A stretch of DNA of 22,280 nucleotides from positions 42,711 to 64,990 of the forward strand of contig NZ_DKGQ01000010.1 of assembly GCF_002453355.1 (NCBI RefSeq), read 5' to 3'. Of this stretch, positions 7,497 through 15,846 are shown piece after piece. The notes beneath the pieces were generated by a model that was given only the letters and a program-made list of their open reading frames with translations, made no database searches and was not told the DNA's origin. This DNA comes from Psychrobacter sp. UBA6766 (GTDB taxonomy: Bacteria; Pseudomonadota; Gammaproteobacteria; Pseudomonadales; Moraxellaceae). Within the stretch, counting starts at the first letter, position 1; each line of letters starts with the position of its first letter. The position numbers and the translations under genes were made by a program.

Positions 7497-8813
7497 ATGC
7501 AAAATGCTGAAGCAAATTTGTCAAAAGCCAATCCTGCTGAATTTAGTCATGGCAATAAATCTGCGATGACTGAGCAGCAAGTTCTTATCGCGGGTGGGGG
7601 GCATGTCGGATTGTCGTTTGCGCTGTTACTCGCGCATCATGGTATCGCTAGCACCTTGCTAGAAAAAAACAGCTATCCAACCATCAGCCCCAATGATGAC
7701 CGTCAGCGTAGCCACTATCTAGATAGTCGCAATACTGCATTATCACGCCGAACAGTACAAATTTATCAAGAGATTGGCTTATGGGATGAGTTACAAAGCC
7801 ATGCTTGCCGAATTGATGCGGTGCAGATAAGTGAACAAGGCAGCTTTGGACGCGCACAATTGAATAAAGCCGAGGAGCAGGTCGAGTCATTTGGTCAAGT
7901 GATGGAAAACGCGTGGCTTGGACGAAAGCTGTTACTTGCTGCCCAGCAAGAATCGCTGATTACCCTGATTGATAATGCCAATGTGGTAGCCGTTAGCCAA
8001 CAAAGCGATGGCGTGACGTTGAGCTTTAGTTATTACGGTGAAGAAGAGCACGAGCAGCAATTACAAGCCAGCGTATTAGTCGCTTGTGATGGTCGCGACT
8101 CTACCGTGCGTCAGTTGTTAAATATCGGCACCAGCACTTATGACTATAAACAAACCGCTATCGTTGGGGTGGTAGAGAGCGATCAGCCACATGAGCATAT
8201 TGCTATTGAGCGTTTTAGTCCAGCAGGGCCGCTTGCGGTATTGCCATTGACTGATCCAGAAGGCGACGGCAATGATGAGTATCAAAAAGGCTATAGACGC
8301 TCGGTAGTTTGGGTATGCCCAACGGGCGAGGAAATGCAGTATCTAGAAGATGATGCGCATTTCTTGGCAACCTTGCAGCAAGCCTTTGGCGCGCGCGCTG
8401 GCACGTTTAAAAAAGCCGGTCGCCGCGGCGCTTATCCATTAACGCGGGTACTGGCAGACAAACAGGTCGACGGCCGCTGCGTCATCATGGGAAATGCGGC
8501 TCATACCCTGCATCCAGTTGCTGGGCAAGGGTTTAACCTCTGCATGCGCGACGCACACGTACTGGCGCAAATGATGAGTCGGCAGGTGCTAAAAGGCGAA
8601 GATATCGGCGATCCGACTTTGCTTAAGCGTTATGAAAAAGCTCGTCAAACCGACCAAAAACGCGTGATTCGTTTTTGTGATGCCGTTGTCCATGGCTTTA
8701 CGCATCCAAATCCAGCGGTGAAGCTGGCACGTAATGTGGCTCTGGTTGCCTTTGATAAATTACCGAATATTAAACCATTAATTGCCAATTATGCGATGGG
8801 CTTGAAGTCGTAG
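7497..8813 (+). CDS. ubiH: UbiH-like FAD monooxygenase (ubiquinone synthesis)
   Basis: A class A flavoprotein hydroxylase, 438 residues, that adds a hydroxyl to the polyprenylated ring during ubiquinone synthesis (C1 for UbiH). The Rossmann motif GGGHVG is at 33-38, the DG motif (ACDGRDSTVRQ) near 197-206, and the second FAD motif is GNAAHTLHPVAGQGFNL at 332-348. The Asn in GNAAH, in place of the usual Asp, is typical of UbiH rather than UbiI or UbiF (GDAAH). The ATG at 7497 is preceded by AGGA, and the N-terminal 25 residues are an extra tail. A second hydroxylase of the same superfamily follows 197 bases downstream. These enzymes act at the inner membrane in the Ubi complex. The exact ring position is inferred from motif type. 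Confidence 0.85.
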   Translation: MQNAEANLSKANPAEFSHGNKSAMTEQQVLIAGGGHVGLSFALLLAHHGIASTLLEKNSYPTISPNDDRQRSHYLDSRNTALSRRTVQIYQEIGLWDELQSHACRIDAVQISEQGSFGRAQLNKAEEQVESFGQVMENAWLGRKLLLAAQQESLITLIDNANVVAVSQQSDGVTLSFSYYGEEEHEQQLQASVLVACDGRDSTVRQLLNIGTSTYDYKQTAIVGVVESDQPHEHIAIERFSPAGPLAVLPLTDPEGDGNDEYQKGYRRSVVWVCPTGEEMQYLEDDAHFLATLQQAFGARAGTFKKAGRRGAYPLTRVLADKQVDGRCVIMGNAAHTLHPVAGQGFNLCMRDAHVLAQMMSRQVLKGEDIGDPTLLKRYEKARQTDQKRVIRFCDAVVHGFTHPNPAVKLARNVALVAFDKLPNIKPLIANYAMGLKS

Positions 8814-8845
8814 TATTAATAGCTGAAGTTACGCAAAGCATTCAT

Positions 8846-8908
8846 ATTCGGCGATCGGCAATTATTTGTCTCGCTGGCTGTACGTTAGTTGCAGAGGCTG
8901 CGCCGAAT
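8846..8908. repeat. Long-spaced inverted repeat between ubi genes
   Basis: ATTCGGCG (8846-8853) and CGCCGAAT (8901-8908) are perfect 8-base arms separated by 47 bases, in the 197-base gap between the two hydroxylase genes. No T-run follows, so it is not an obvious terminator. It could be a remnant of an interspersed repeat or a structured spacer in a joint transcript. Confidence 0.5.
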
Positions 8909-9010
8909 TATTTCCGACCGCTTTAAAAGAGTTGAACCATGTTGATAGGTAATTTTAGTTGATAATAAGCGTTTTAATATAATAAGCGCTCTAACATTGA
9001 GAGATAACTT

Positions 9011-10288
9011 ATGAAAAATAACCATACGCTCATTATCGGTGGTGGTATCGTCGGTGCAACGCTTGCCCTTAAACTGGTGCAAGCGGGAATGCCAGTAACG
9101 CTCGTCGATGCGCGACCGCAACGTGGTGAAGCAGATTGGCAACAGGTGCTTGGTCAACGTGATGCACGCGTTTATGCTTTGAGTCTTGCCAGCATTGGTT
9201 TGCTAAAAGATGTCGATGCTTGGCAAAAAATATCTGCATCAGGCCGAAAAGCCGATTACTCGCAAATGCAGGTGTGGCAATTAAATGGTATGGGCGAGCT
9301 ATTATTCGGTGATAGTGAGGATAATAGTGATGACAGTAATCAAAACACTGAACCCAAAATGCTTGGTAGTATGGTTGAGCCAGCAGTCATTGAGCACGCA
9401 TTATGGCAGCGTTTATCAGCGTCTGATGTCAGTCAATATCTAACAGTTATCGATGGGCATAAGGTTATCGATATGGACTGGCTCGGTAGCGTGCAAGGCT
9501 ACCGTGTGACCTTAGATAACGATACCGTGATTAATGCTAATTTATTGGTTGGAGCTGACGGTCGTGGCTCATTTGTGCGTAAGCAAGCAGGCATTGAGCT
9601 GGATGTGCTTGATTATAAGCAAACGGCGATTTGCTGTGCCATTCAAACCGACAAGCCGCATCAAGCAACCGCTCGCCAAGCCATGCTGCCGACAGGAACG
9701 CTGGCGTTATTGCCGCTTGCTGATATTACTGATGAAGATAAAGCCAACCCGCAACACTGGCAATCAATCGTCTGGACATTACCACGCAATCAAGCGCTGG
9801 CATTGTTGGAAGAATCGCCGCGCTATATCGCTGATAAATTGGCTGCTGCTAGTAATTATGAGCTTGGCGCTATCCAAAAAATTGAATCAATCGCCAGCTT
9901 TCCGTTAGCGGCGCAGCAAGCAAAAAGCTACGTCGCCGATAATTTAGTCTTAATTGGGGACGCTGCGCATGGTGTACATCCGCTGGCAGGTCAAGGGCTG
10001 AATTTGGGCATGCTCGATGTGAAGGCGTTAAGTGAACAACTCACCCATGACTATGCGCGCAGTGGCAATAAACTCTGGGGTACGAACCAAACTTTGCGTA
10101 GCTATGAGCGTCTGCGTCGTCCACATAACAGTCTAATGATGCACAGCTTTTCAGCGCTTAACTGGCTATTTGTAGGCTCGCTTGCTCAAATGCGTCCGAT
10201 TCAACAACTTCGTAATGAAGGTATGTATCGTGTCAGCAAAATTAAACCGCTGATGCGCCTGTTTGCCAAACAGGCAAGTGGGGTTTAG
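9011..10288 (+). CDS. UbiF/UbiI-type FAD hydroxylase (ubiquinone synthesis)
   Basis: A second class A flavin hydroxylase, 425 residues, of the UbiH/UbiF/VisC family. FAD motifs are GGGIVG (10-15), ADGRGSFVRKQAGI (182-195) and LIGDAAHGVHPLAGQGLNLG (314-333). The GDAAH form and the LAGQGLNLGMLD string resemble UbiF and UbiI more than UbiH, so it probably hydroxylates C5 or C6 and complements the UbiH-like enzyme upstream. An acidic Ser/Asn insert (DSEDNSDDSNQN, about 101-112) is unusual and probably a surface loop. The ATG follows GAGATAACTT. Which ring carbon it uses cannot be told from motifs, so I leave the symbol blank. The Abi gene starts 46 bases downstream on the same strand and may be read through from here. 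Confidence 0.82.
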   Translation: MKNNHTLIIGGGIVGATLALKLVQAGMPVTLVDARPQRGEADWQQVLGQRDARVYALSLASIGLLKDVDAWQKISASGRKADYSQMQVWQLNGMGELLFGDSEDNSDDSNQNTEPKMLGSMVEPAVIEHALWQRLSASDVSQYLTVIDGHKVIDMDWLGSVQGYRVTLDNDTVINANLLVGADGRGSFVRKQAGIELDVLDYKQTAICCAIQTDKPHQATARQAMLPTGTLALLPLADITDEDKANPQHWQSIVWTLPRNQALALLEESPRYIADKLAAASNYELGAIQKIESIASFPLAAQQAKSYVADNLVLIGDAAHGVHPLAGQGLNLGMLDVKALSEQLTHDYARSGNKLWGTNQTLRSYERLRRPHNSLMMHSFSALNWLFVGSLAQMRPIQQLRNEGMYRVSKIKPLMRLFAKQASGV

Positions 10289-10334
10289 GTGATTACGTGT
10301 TTGATAATTAATAGTATGAAGCAGAGTACATTAA

Positions 10335-11273
10335 ATGAGTAAATCTTGGTTGTCATTCCAACAGCAACTTAATAGTTTAAAAGCTAAAGATATACTAATA
10401 GACAATGAAGCAGCAGCACTCAGTTATCTTGAAAAAGTCGGTTATTATCGGTTAAGTGGTTACTGGTATCCATTCCGTCAGTTCAATGACAACTCTACAA
10501 ACAAACGGCTGAGTTTATTCGTAGACAATACCCATTTTAAGCATATTGTAGAGCTTTATGTCTTTGACAAAAACTTGAGGCTCTTAGCATTGGATGCATT
10601 AGAGAGAATAGAGATGGCAGTTCGAGTGGATATTGCGCATATATTGGGTAAAAAAGATCCACAAGCTCATGAACAAGCAGAGAAATTAGATGGTAATTTT
10701 GCAAAAAAGATAATTAGGAAAGGAAGGAATAAAGGAAAGACTGAACTCCAACTTTGGTTGGAAAAGCATAGTCAGTTATTACATCGTGCAAGAAAAGAGC
10801 CTTTCATTTCGCATCATAATAATTCTTATAAGGGAGTTATACCCATTTGGGTAGCAATTGAGGTTTGGGATTTTGGTTGCATGTCTAGATTGTATGCTGG
10901 CATGACTTATTCAGATAAAGCGACTATTGCACAAAAATATGTGGTTACTGGAAAACAACTTGAGCAATGGTTACGTAGTCTAAACTTTATTCGTAATGTT
11001 AGTGCTCACCACAGTCGATTATGGAATGCTAACATTCTTGAACAGTCAGCTCCTATTACATTAGATGAAAGATGGACGGCACTTGCAAATCATAAACCAT
11101 TTTTTTATTTTTGTATTATGCAGCATATGCTAAATATTATCTGCCCTAATTCTCAGTGGAATAAACGTTTTAAAGTTTTATTGAAGGAATTTCCTACTGT
11201 ACCTAATAATACTGTCAATATTACAGATTTTGGTTTGGTAACGAGTATAGATGACTGGAAATTATGGCTATAA
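10335..11273 (+). CDS. Abi_2/AbiF-type HEPN protein (abortive infection)
   Basis: A 312-residue member of the Abi_2 family (AbiD/AbiF type), linked to phage defence or toxin-antitoxin function. Family marks are YLEKVGYYRLSGYWYPFR (31-48), LYVFDKNLRLLALDALERIE (74-93) and FIRNVSAHHSRLWN (218-231). The last holds the R-N-x3-H RNase signature of HEPN domains (R220, N221, H225, with H226 adjacent). It has no membrane segment. The DNA is visibly more AT-rich than both neighbours and uses AGG and ATA codons (for example the purine-rich run around 10715-10745), which suggests transfer. The ribosome binding site is weak (GAG about 8 bases upstream). No protein antitoxin is adjacent. If a control RNA exists, it must lie in the short flanks or overlap the ubi gene. 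The family is secure, and RNase activity is inferred. Confidence 0.88.
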   Translation: MSKSWLSFQQQLNSLKAKDILIDNEAAALSYLEKVGYYRLSGYWYPFRQFNDNSTNKRLSLFVDNTHFKHIVELYVFDKNLRLLALDALERIEMAVRVDIAHILGKKDPQAHEQAEKLDGNFAKKIIRKGRNKGKTELQLWLEKHSQLLHRARKEPFISHHNNSYKGVIPIWVAIEVWDFGCMSRLYAGMTYSDKATIAQKYVVTGKQLEQWLRSLNFIRNVSAHHSRLWNANILEQSAPITLDERWTALANHKPFFYFCIMQHMLNIICPNSQWNKRFKVLLKEFPTVPNNTVNITDFGLVTSIDDWKLWL

Positions 11274-11308
11274 AATAAGTTATTATGAAGTTGAATCACT
11301 AGATATAG

Positions 11309-11341
11309 AAAACCGCCACTTGCAAGAGCAGAGGTGACGGT
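11309..11341 (-). terminator. Intrinsic terminator of lysO
   Basis: On the minus strand ACCGTCAC pairs with GTGGCGGT (8 bp, one G-T wobble) and is followed by TTTTC. It lies about 55 bases after the lysO stop. The plus-strand reading lacks a T-run, so it probably does not terminate the convergent Abi gene. A second small palindrome, TTTAGCA/TGCTAAA with a 2-base gap, lies at 11375-11390. Confidence 0.65.
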
Positions 11342-11396
11342 CATATTGATATACATGATATCACTTAATATGAATTTAGCAAATGCTAAAATGTAT

Positions 11397-12308
11397 CTAC
11401 CCCAATGCCGAAAACAGCACCATCAGCACTGGCGATACAATATTAATTAGAAAACCAAAGCTAATCGCCAATGGCACCACTTTTAGACCGCCAGATTGTT
11501 GAATAATAGGCAAGGTAAAGTCTAAACTGGTCGCGCCGCCAAGTCCAACCGCCGCTGATGGGTATTTGCGCATAAAGACGGGGATAAATAATAGCGCAAA
11601 GAACTCACGTATTAAGTCGTTAAATAGCGCCACACTGCCCCAAACGGCGCCATAAGCATCAGTCATGATAATCGCTGATAGCGAATACCAACCAAACCCA
11701 GATGCCAGTGCCAAGCCTTTTGTCCATGATACATCGGTAAACATCAGCGCGAAAACAAGTCCGCCAACCAGAACGGCTAGTGTAAAGATGATACTCATCT
11801 CGACGCCACGTTTATTGAGTAGTACTTCTTTAAGGGTAATGCCCGAGCCTTTTAAGCCAATACCGACCAGTAAGATTAATACCATCAGCATTGCGGTCAT
11901 GGTGTTTTCAGGCGGCATATAATCCACGGGTAAGAGATAGCCAATTACCATGCCAATCACCACACAAATCACTTGCGCCAAGCTGCCTCGAATACTAACG
12001 CGATGCTCTTTGGATTTGACGCTGGGCTTTTTGGCATGCCACGGGCGCAGGCGGTCAAACAGCATGAGAGCAAATAAGCCAGTGCCAATTGTCAGTATCG
12101 ATAGGATGGTGACATATAGGGCGATTTCACCTATTTGGCTGCCAAGCCCTTCGACTTGTGCCAGCTCAATACCAATCAAACCTAAGATGATAAAGACCAA
12201 ATAAGACAAGCCTTTATCGGCAAGCTTAGTCATGGTTGGATTTGAGGGAATGGCAAAGCCAATAAACATTGGCATTAATACCAAAACAAGAGTAATGAGG
12301 CTTTGCAT
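11397..12308 (-). CDS. lysO: LysO-family lysine exporter (YbjE)
   Basis: An inner-membrane protein of 303 residues, matching E. coli LysO/YbjE (299), which exports L-lysine and toxic analogues. The sequence is almost wholly hydrophobic, with about eight membrane segments split by a basic loop (RLRPWHAKKPSVKSKEHR) near 85-102. The C-terminal half has the family signature GFGWYSLSAIIMTDAYG, then FNDLIREFFALLFIPVFM, and a late GGATSLDFTLP segment. The ATG at 12308 has only a weak ribosome binding site. It has its own likely promoter (extended -10 at 12393-12401) and terminator, so it is probably separate from nadB upstream despite the same strand. Confidence 0.9.
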   Translation of the reverse strand: MQSLITLVLVLMPMFIGFAIPSNPTMTKLADKGLSYLVFIILGLIGIELAQVEGLGSQIGEIALYVTILSILTIGTGLFALMLFDRLRPWHAKKPSVKSKEHRVSIRGSLAQVICVVIGMVIGYLLPVDYMPPENTMTAMLMVLILLVGIGLKGSGITLKEVLLNKRGVEMSIIFTLAVLVGGLVFALMFTDVSWTKGLALASGFGWYSLSAIIMTDAYGAVWGSVALFNDLIREFFALLFIPVFMRKYPSAAVGLGGATSLDFTLPIIQQSGGLKVVPLAISFGFLINIVSPVLMVLFSALG

Positions 12309-12392
12309 GGTGAAGGGCTCGCAGCGTTTATGATTTTTATCAAGGCAGTTTCAAGAAGGCACTTTTAACAAGGTCTTTTTAGGAAGCTGGAG

Positions 12393-12401
12393 ATTGTATC
12401 A
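12393..12401 (-). promoter_or_regulatory. Probable lysO promoter (extended -10)
   Basis: TG-A-TACAAT on the minus strand is a good extended -10 box about 85 bases before the lysO start. No clear -35 is seen. It lies in the 169-base gap after nadB. Confidence 0.4.
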
Positions 12402-12477
12402 TATCACCGCGTAAATGCTGGAAAATCAGTGCTAAAACCGAAGTCATATTCGCCATATTATTGCATGACAAAACTGC

Positions 12478-14373
12478 TTATGAGGCCTCCGTTATTGCCT
12501 CATTATTTATCATAAAAGTATTGAAACGAGAAATTTGCATACTTGCCTGATTTAATAATGGCTCAATCACACTGGTTTTAGCTACAGTTGCTAACTGTGG
12601 ATAGTCTTGACGGTAATGGCCACCGCGGCTTTCATGACGCTGATAAGCGGACTCGATAACTAAAGTCGCTAATTGTAATTGTCTTACTAACTGAAATTCC
12701 GCCAGCTCATTTAGACTAGGAGGCATATCCTTATTAATTATAACGGAGCGATTAGTTTTATCAGAACCAGTGCCCTTTTGCCATTGCTGAATTTGTATTA
12801 GTGCTTGTTCTAGCTGCTCAGCACTACGGGTGATGTCCATGTTATTGGTCATCAATGTTTTTAGCTGCGCCGTTATTCCGTTGATATCAGTGACTTTAGT
12901 ATCGATATTTAAAGCGCTTTTCGTAGTGCTATATTGATAAGCGTCAAACAAAGGCAGAGTAGTGCTAGGTAAAGTAATCGTTTGAGTGTTTTTAAGCGTT
13001 GGCGCTGACCAAATATCAGCAGCTAATTGTTTTAAATTACTATTGTTTGTAGTTGTATCTATTTTATCTAAAGCTGCTAAATAACGCGGTAAGTCAGCAG
13101 CGATATTGCGCCCAACCACCACGCACTCCAAGAGTGAGTTACTTGCTAAGCGATTGGCACCATGCAGACCTGTGTAAGCAACTTCGCCTGCCGCATAAAG
13201 TCCTACCACATCAGTCAAACCATTGGCATCTGTGACCACGCCGCCACAGCTATAATGCGCAGTCGGTGCAACGGGGATAGGTTGTTTTGTGATATCAATA
13301 CCGAGTTCGAATAGGGTTTTATAAATCTGCGGGAAATGCTCGCGCAAAAATGCCGCTGGCAAGTGACTGACGTCAAGATTGACATAACCAAGCCCATTTT
13401 GATTAATCTGCTCAGCGATGGCACGCGCAACAATATCTCTTGGAGCTAGTTCTGCGCGTTTATCAACATCAAGCATGAAACGCTTGCCAGTTTGTGGACA
13501 ATATAAACGTCCGCCTTCGCCGCGTAGTGCTTCAGATATCAAAAAGCTACTGTCGCCAAATGCCAAACCAGTCGGGTGAAATTGGATAAACTCTAGATTT
13601 GCCAAGCGGCAACCTGCTTGCCATGCCATCATCACCCCATCGCCGACACAGACGTTCGGTGCGCTGGCACGTTTAAATAGTTGCCCCAAGCCACCACTGG
13701 CTAAGACGACCGCGCGACTATGAAAGGTGAGTTTACGTTGATTGAAGTGATCAAAAACAAGCGCACCTTGGCATTGCTTATTTGGATTGGCGCTGCTTTT
13801 TAAAAGGCTCAGCGCTTCATGAAACGGGAGCACAGTAATGTTGCTTGCCGCTTTTACCTTGACTGTTAAAGCCTCCATCACGTGGCGACCAGTTGCATCA
13901 TCGGCATGTGCAACTCGCCGACAGCCATGACCGCCTTCTTTGGTCAGATGCAAATCGCTAGTCTGGAATGCTGCTAAAGGATTTGCATTATTATATGGCT
14001 GTCTTTCCTGTTGCGGAATCAAGGTAAAGGGTACGCCTTGCTCGCAGAGCCATTGCACGGCTTGCGGTCCGGAGCTCAAGATACTAGTGGTATTGTCAGT
14101 CGCGCATAATCCTGCGCCAGCGATGAGCGTATCGGCAATATGGTCAGTGATAGAATCGTTTTTATCTAAGCTTGCGGCGATGCCACCTTGAGCATAGTGA
14201 CTTGAGCAAACCTCCAATGCAGCCTTGCTTAATACGGTAATATTCAGCGATGTTGGCAAGGCGCGAGCAGTACTTAAGCCAGCAAGTCCAGCGCCAATAA
14301 TGAGCACGTCTGTCTGTATAATATCTGTAGAATTATAAGTATTTACCTTATCCGCTGACTGTGCCTCGCTCAT
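12478..14373 (-). CDS. nadB: L-aspartate oxidase NadB
   Basis: A FAD enzyme that oxidises L-aspartate to iminoaspartate, the first step of de novo NAD synthesis. I place the start at ATG 14373, one base after the nadA stop (TAA-T-ATG), with GGAG 9 bases upstream inside nadA. The frame stays open to 14466, but that extension overlaps nadA and is not needed. From here the protein has 631 residues. Seen are GAGLAGLS (FAD), SHYAQGGIAA, HADDATGRHVMEAL, EFIQFHPTGL, the HYSCGGV segment, TGLHGANRLASNSLLE and, late, ESRGGHYRQDYP. It is about 90 residues longer than E. coli NadB (540). About half of the excess is a Thr/Asn-rich insert in the C-terminal helical domain. It is translationally coupled to nadA and controlled from the operator upstream of nadA. 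Confidence 0.95.
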   Translation of the reverse strand: MSEAQSADKVNTYNSTDIIQTDVLIIGAGLAGLSTARALPTSLNITVLSKAALEVCSSHYAQGGIAASLDKNDSITDHIADTLIAGAGLCATDNTTSILSSGPQAVQWLCEQGVPFTLIPQQERQPYNNANPLAAFQTSDLHLTKEGGHGCRRVAHADDATGRHVMEALTVKVKAASNITVLPFHEALSLLKSSANPNKQCQGALVFDHFNQRKLTFHSRAVVLASGGLGQLFKRASAPNVCVGDGVMMAWQAGCRLANLEFIQFHPTGLAFGDSSFLISEALRGEGGRLYCPQTGKRFMLDVDKRAELAPRDIVARAIAEQINQNGLGYVNLDVSHLPAAFLREHFPQIYKTLFELGIDITKQPIPVAPTAHYSCGGVVTDANGLTDVVGLYAAGEVAYTGLHGANRLASNSLLECVVVGRNIAADLPRYLAALDKIDTTTNNSNLKQLAADIWSAPTLKNTQTITLPSTTLPLFDAYQYSTTKSALNIDTKVTDINGITAQLKTLMTNNMDITRSAEQLEQALIQIQQWQKGTGSDKTNRSVIINKDMPPSLNELAEFQLVRQLQLATLVIESAYQRHESRGGHYRQDYPQLATVAKTSVIEPLLNQASMQISRFNTFMINNEAITEAS

Positions 14374-14374
14374 A

Positions 14375-15514
14375 TTAGGCCGCTCCGACATTGGCAAATA
14401 ATTCGCGGTCTTTGACGATATCTCCGCTCGCGGCCACACGTTGTTTTTGCGCTTCAGCAAAATCAAGCATACGTTGTAAAGGTTTTCTAGCTGCTGCTGC
14501 CAGCTCAGGCGTCATGAGGACTTCACCGCTACGATTGGTCAAGCACTGTTCAATACCTTGCAGGCCATTCATTGCCATCCATGGACAAAAAGCACAGCTT
14601 TTACAACTGGCGCTTTCACCAGCCGTTGGCGCAGCTAAAAAGCGCTTATGTGGCGAGCGCTTTTGCATCTCATGCAAGATGCCTAAGTCGGTGGCAACGA
14701 TAAAGGTATCGGCATCCATCTCATACGTTGATTGCAACAGCTTACTGGTCGAGCCAACCACATCGGCCAGTGCTACGACGCTATCAGGTGACTCAGGATG
14801 CACCAATACTTTGGCGTTTGGGTATTCCTCTTTTAATTGCAGCAGCTCAGTAGCTTTAAACTCGTTATGGACCAAGCAAGACCCTTGCCAAAGCAACATA
14901 TCGGCGCCAGTCTCTTGCGCGATGTATTTACCTAAATGGCGGTCAGGACCCCAAATAATTTTTTCACCATTCGCATGCAAATGTCGGACGATATCGATGC
15001 CAACCGAAGACGTTACGACCCAATCAGCACGGGCTTTCACAGCAGCGCTAGTATTGGCATAAACCACCACGGTACGCTCAGGATGGGCATCACAAAAGGC
15101 AGAGAATTCATCAGCAGGGCAGCCCAAATCAAGTGAGCATTCAGCCTCCAAATCTGGCATCAGTACCGTCTTCTCCATACTCAGTATCTTTGCTGATTCA
15201 CCCATAAAGCGCACACCAGCGACGACCAAGGTTTGCGCACTGTGCGCTTGTCCAAAGCGCGCCATCTCTAGCGAATCACCAACGCAGCCGCCGGTTGCCA
15301 AGGCCAAATCTTGGATAAAAGGATCAACATAGTAATGCGCAACCAATACCGCATTATGCTCTTTTAATAGCTGCTTAATATTCTCTTCAACCGCAAGTCG
15401 TTCCGCACGTGGCAAATCCGCTGGGATTTTCGCTTTGGCGTATTCGATATTCATCTGAGTCGCAATGCGATTATCAGTGCTCATGATGGGCGCGTCGTAT
15501 GGATAAGTTTTCAT
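14375..15514 (-). CDS. nadA: Quinolinate synthase NadA
   Basis: A 4Fe-4S enzyme that condenses iminoaspartate with dihydroxyacetone phosphate to quinolinate. I choose ATG 15514 (AAAGG about 9 bases upstream), giving 379 residues. A TTG at 15544 would add ten. Typical segments are HYYVDPFIQDLA, GVRFMGESAKILSMEK, EAECSLDLGCPADEF, WGPDRHLGKYIA and GSCLVHNEF, then the CxxCxxC stretch SCKSCAFCPWMAMN. Three cluster ligands are expected at Cys126, Cys213 and Cys310. It is the first gene of the nadA-nadB operon, divergent from the regulator gene, with a 27-bp palindrome overlapping its promoter region. It is slightly longer than E. coli NadA (347), mainly at the N-terminus. Confidence 0.95.
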   Translation of the reverse strand: MKTYPYDAPIMSTDNRIATQMNIEYAKAKIPADLPRAERLAVEENIKQLLKEHNAVLVAHYYVDPFIQDLALATGGCVGDSLEMARFGQAHSAQTLVVAGVRFMGESAKILSMEKTVLMPDLEAECSLDLGCPADEFSAFCDAHPERTVVVYANTSAAVKARADWVVTSSVGIDIVRHLHANGEKIIWGPDRHLGKYIAQETGADMLLWQGSCLVHNEFKATELLQLKEEYPNAKVLVHPESPDSVVALADVVGSTSKLLQSTYEMDADTFIVATDLGILHEMQKRSPHKRFLAAPTAGESASCKSCAFCPWMAMNGLQGIEQCLTNRSGEVLMTPELAAAARKPLQRMLDFAEAQKQRVAASGDIVKDRELFANVGAA

Positions 15515-15611
15515 AAGTGCAAACCTTTGCTGCGATAACGGCAAACCAATAGCCGCTAAAAGTGAGTCAGTTAAATATGGTTAATAAATATGGTTAAATA
15601 ACAAGTTTTAA

Positions 15612-15638
15612 TAATTATGCTCATTTTGAGCATAATTA
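15612..15638. promoter_or_regulatory. NrtR-type operator between nadA and nrtR
   Basis: Perfect inverted repeat: TAATTATGCTCA, spacer TTT, TGAGCATAATTA (12-bp arms). It lies between nadA and the regulator gene and overlaps a candidate -10 for nadA. A close copy precedes nadC (16998-17024). A palindrome shared by the NAD genes and the regulator itself is what one expects of the NrtR binding site. The link to this regulator is inferred from position. Confidence 0.85.
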
Positions 15639-15655
15639 CAAGTATTTTTTATAAA
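15626..15655 (+). promoter_or_regulatory. Candidate promoter of the nrtR-like gene
   Basis: TTGAGC (15626-15631) and TATAAA (15650-15655) are 18 bases apart. The -35 is part of the palindrome arm, so bound repressor would block it and the regulator would control its own gene. Confidence 0.4.
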
Positions 15656-15846
15656 CTGCTTCTAAAATGATACGTAATTCGTCAAAACTTACCTTGCTCG
15701 CTGTCTTTTTTATTGCTTCCGATATCGTCTATTTACAACGGCAGGCTATGATAGTTTTCGATTCACGCTATACTAAGCATGGTTATAAACACTTCATCTT
15801 GAAAACGCTCATTTCACGTTTAAACATAAAGGAAACCTTTAAAGCC

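Larger units (their letters stand above)
15515..15846. other. Divergent nadA / nrtR control region
   Basis: About 330 bases between the chosen nadA and regulator starts. It holds the 27-bp palindrome (15612-15638) and facing promoters. The stretch 15667-15846 is open in the regulator frame, but its translation looks like non-coding DNA. On the minus strand TTGTAA and CATAAT, 16 bases apart, form a candidate nadA promoter inside the palindrome. Confidence 0.5.

Noticed and set aside
12309..12477. Lysine riboswitch before lysO
   Set aside because: The gap shows no multi-helix structure of riboswitch type, and an extended -10 box about 85 bases from the start leaves too short a leader.
14374..14466. 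N-terminal extension of NadB into nadA
   Set aside because: The ATG at 14373 has a good ribosome binding site and gives the expected N-terminus just before the FAD motif. The extension is only the open frame running through nadA.
14391..15062. Long plus-strand open frame (223 codons) inside nadA
   Set aside because: It is a shadow frame of nadA, with Ser/Cys-rich composition and no domain.
15667..15846. N-terminal extension of the nrtR-like protein
   Set aside because: There is no ribosome binding site at 15667, and the extra 60 residues do not resemble the Nudix-like domain, which begins just after the ATG at 15847.
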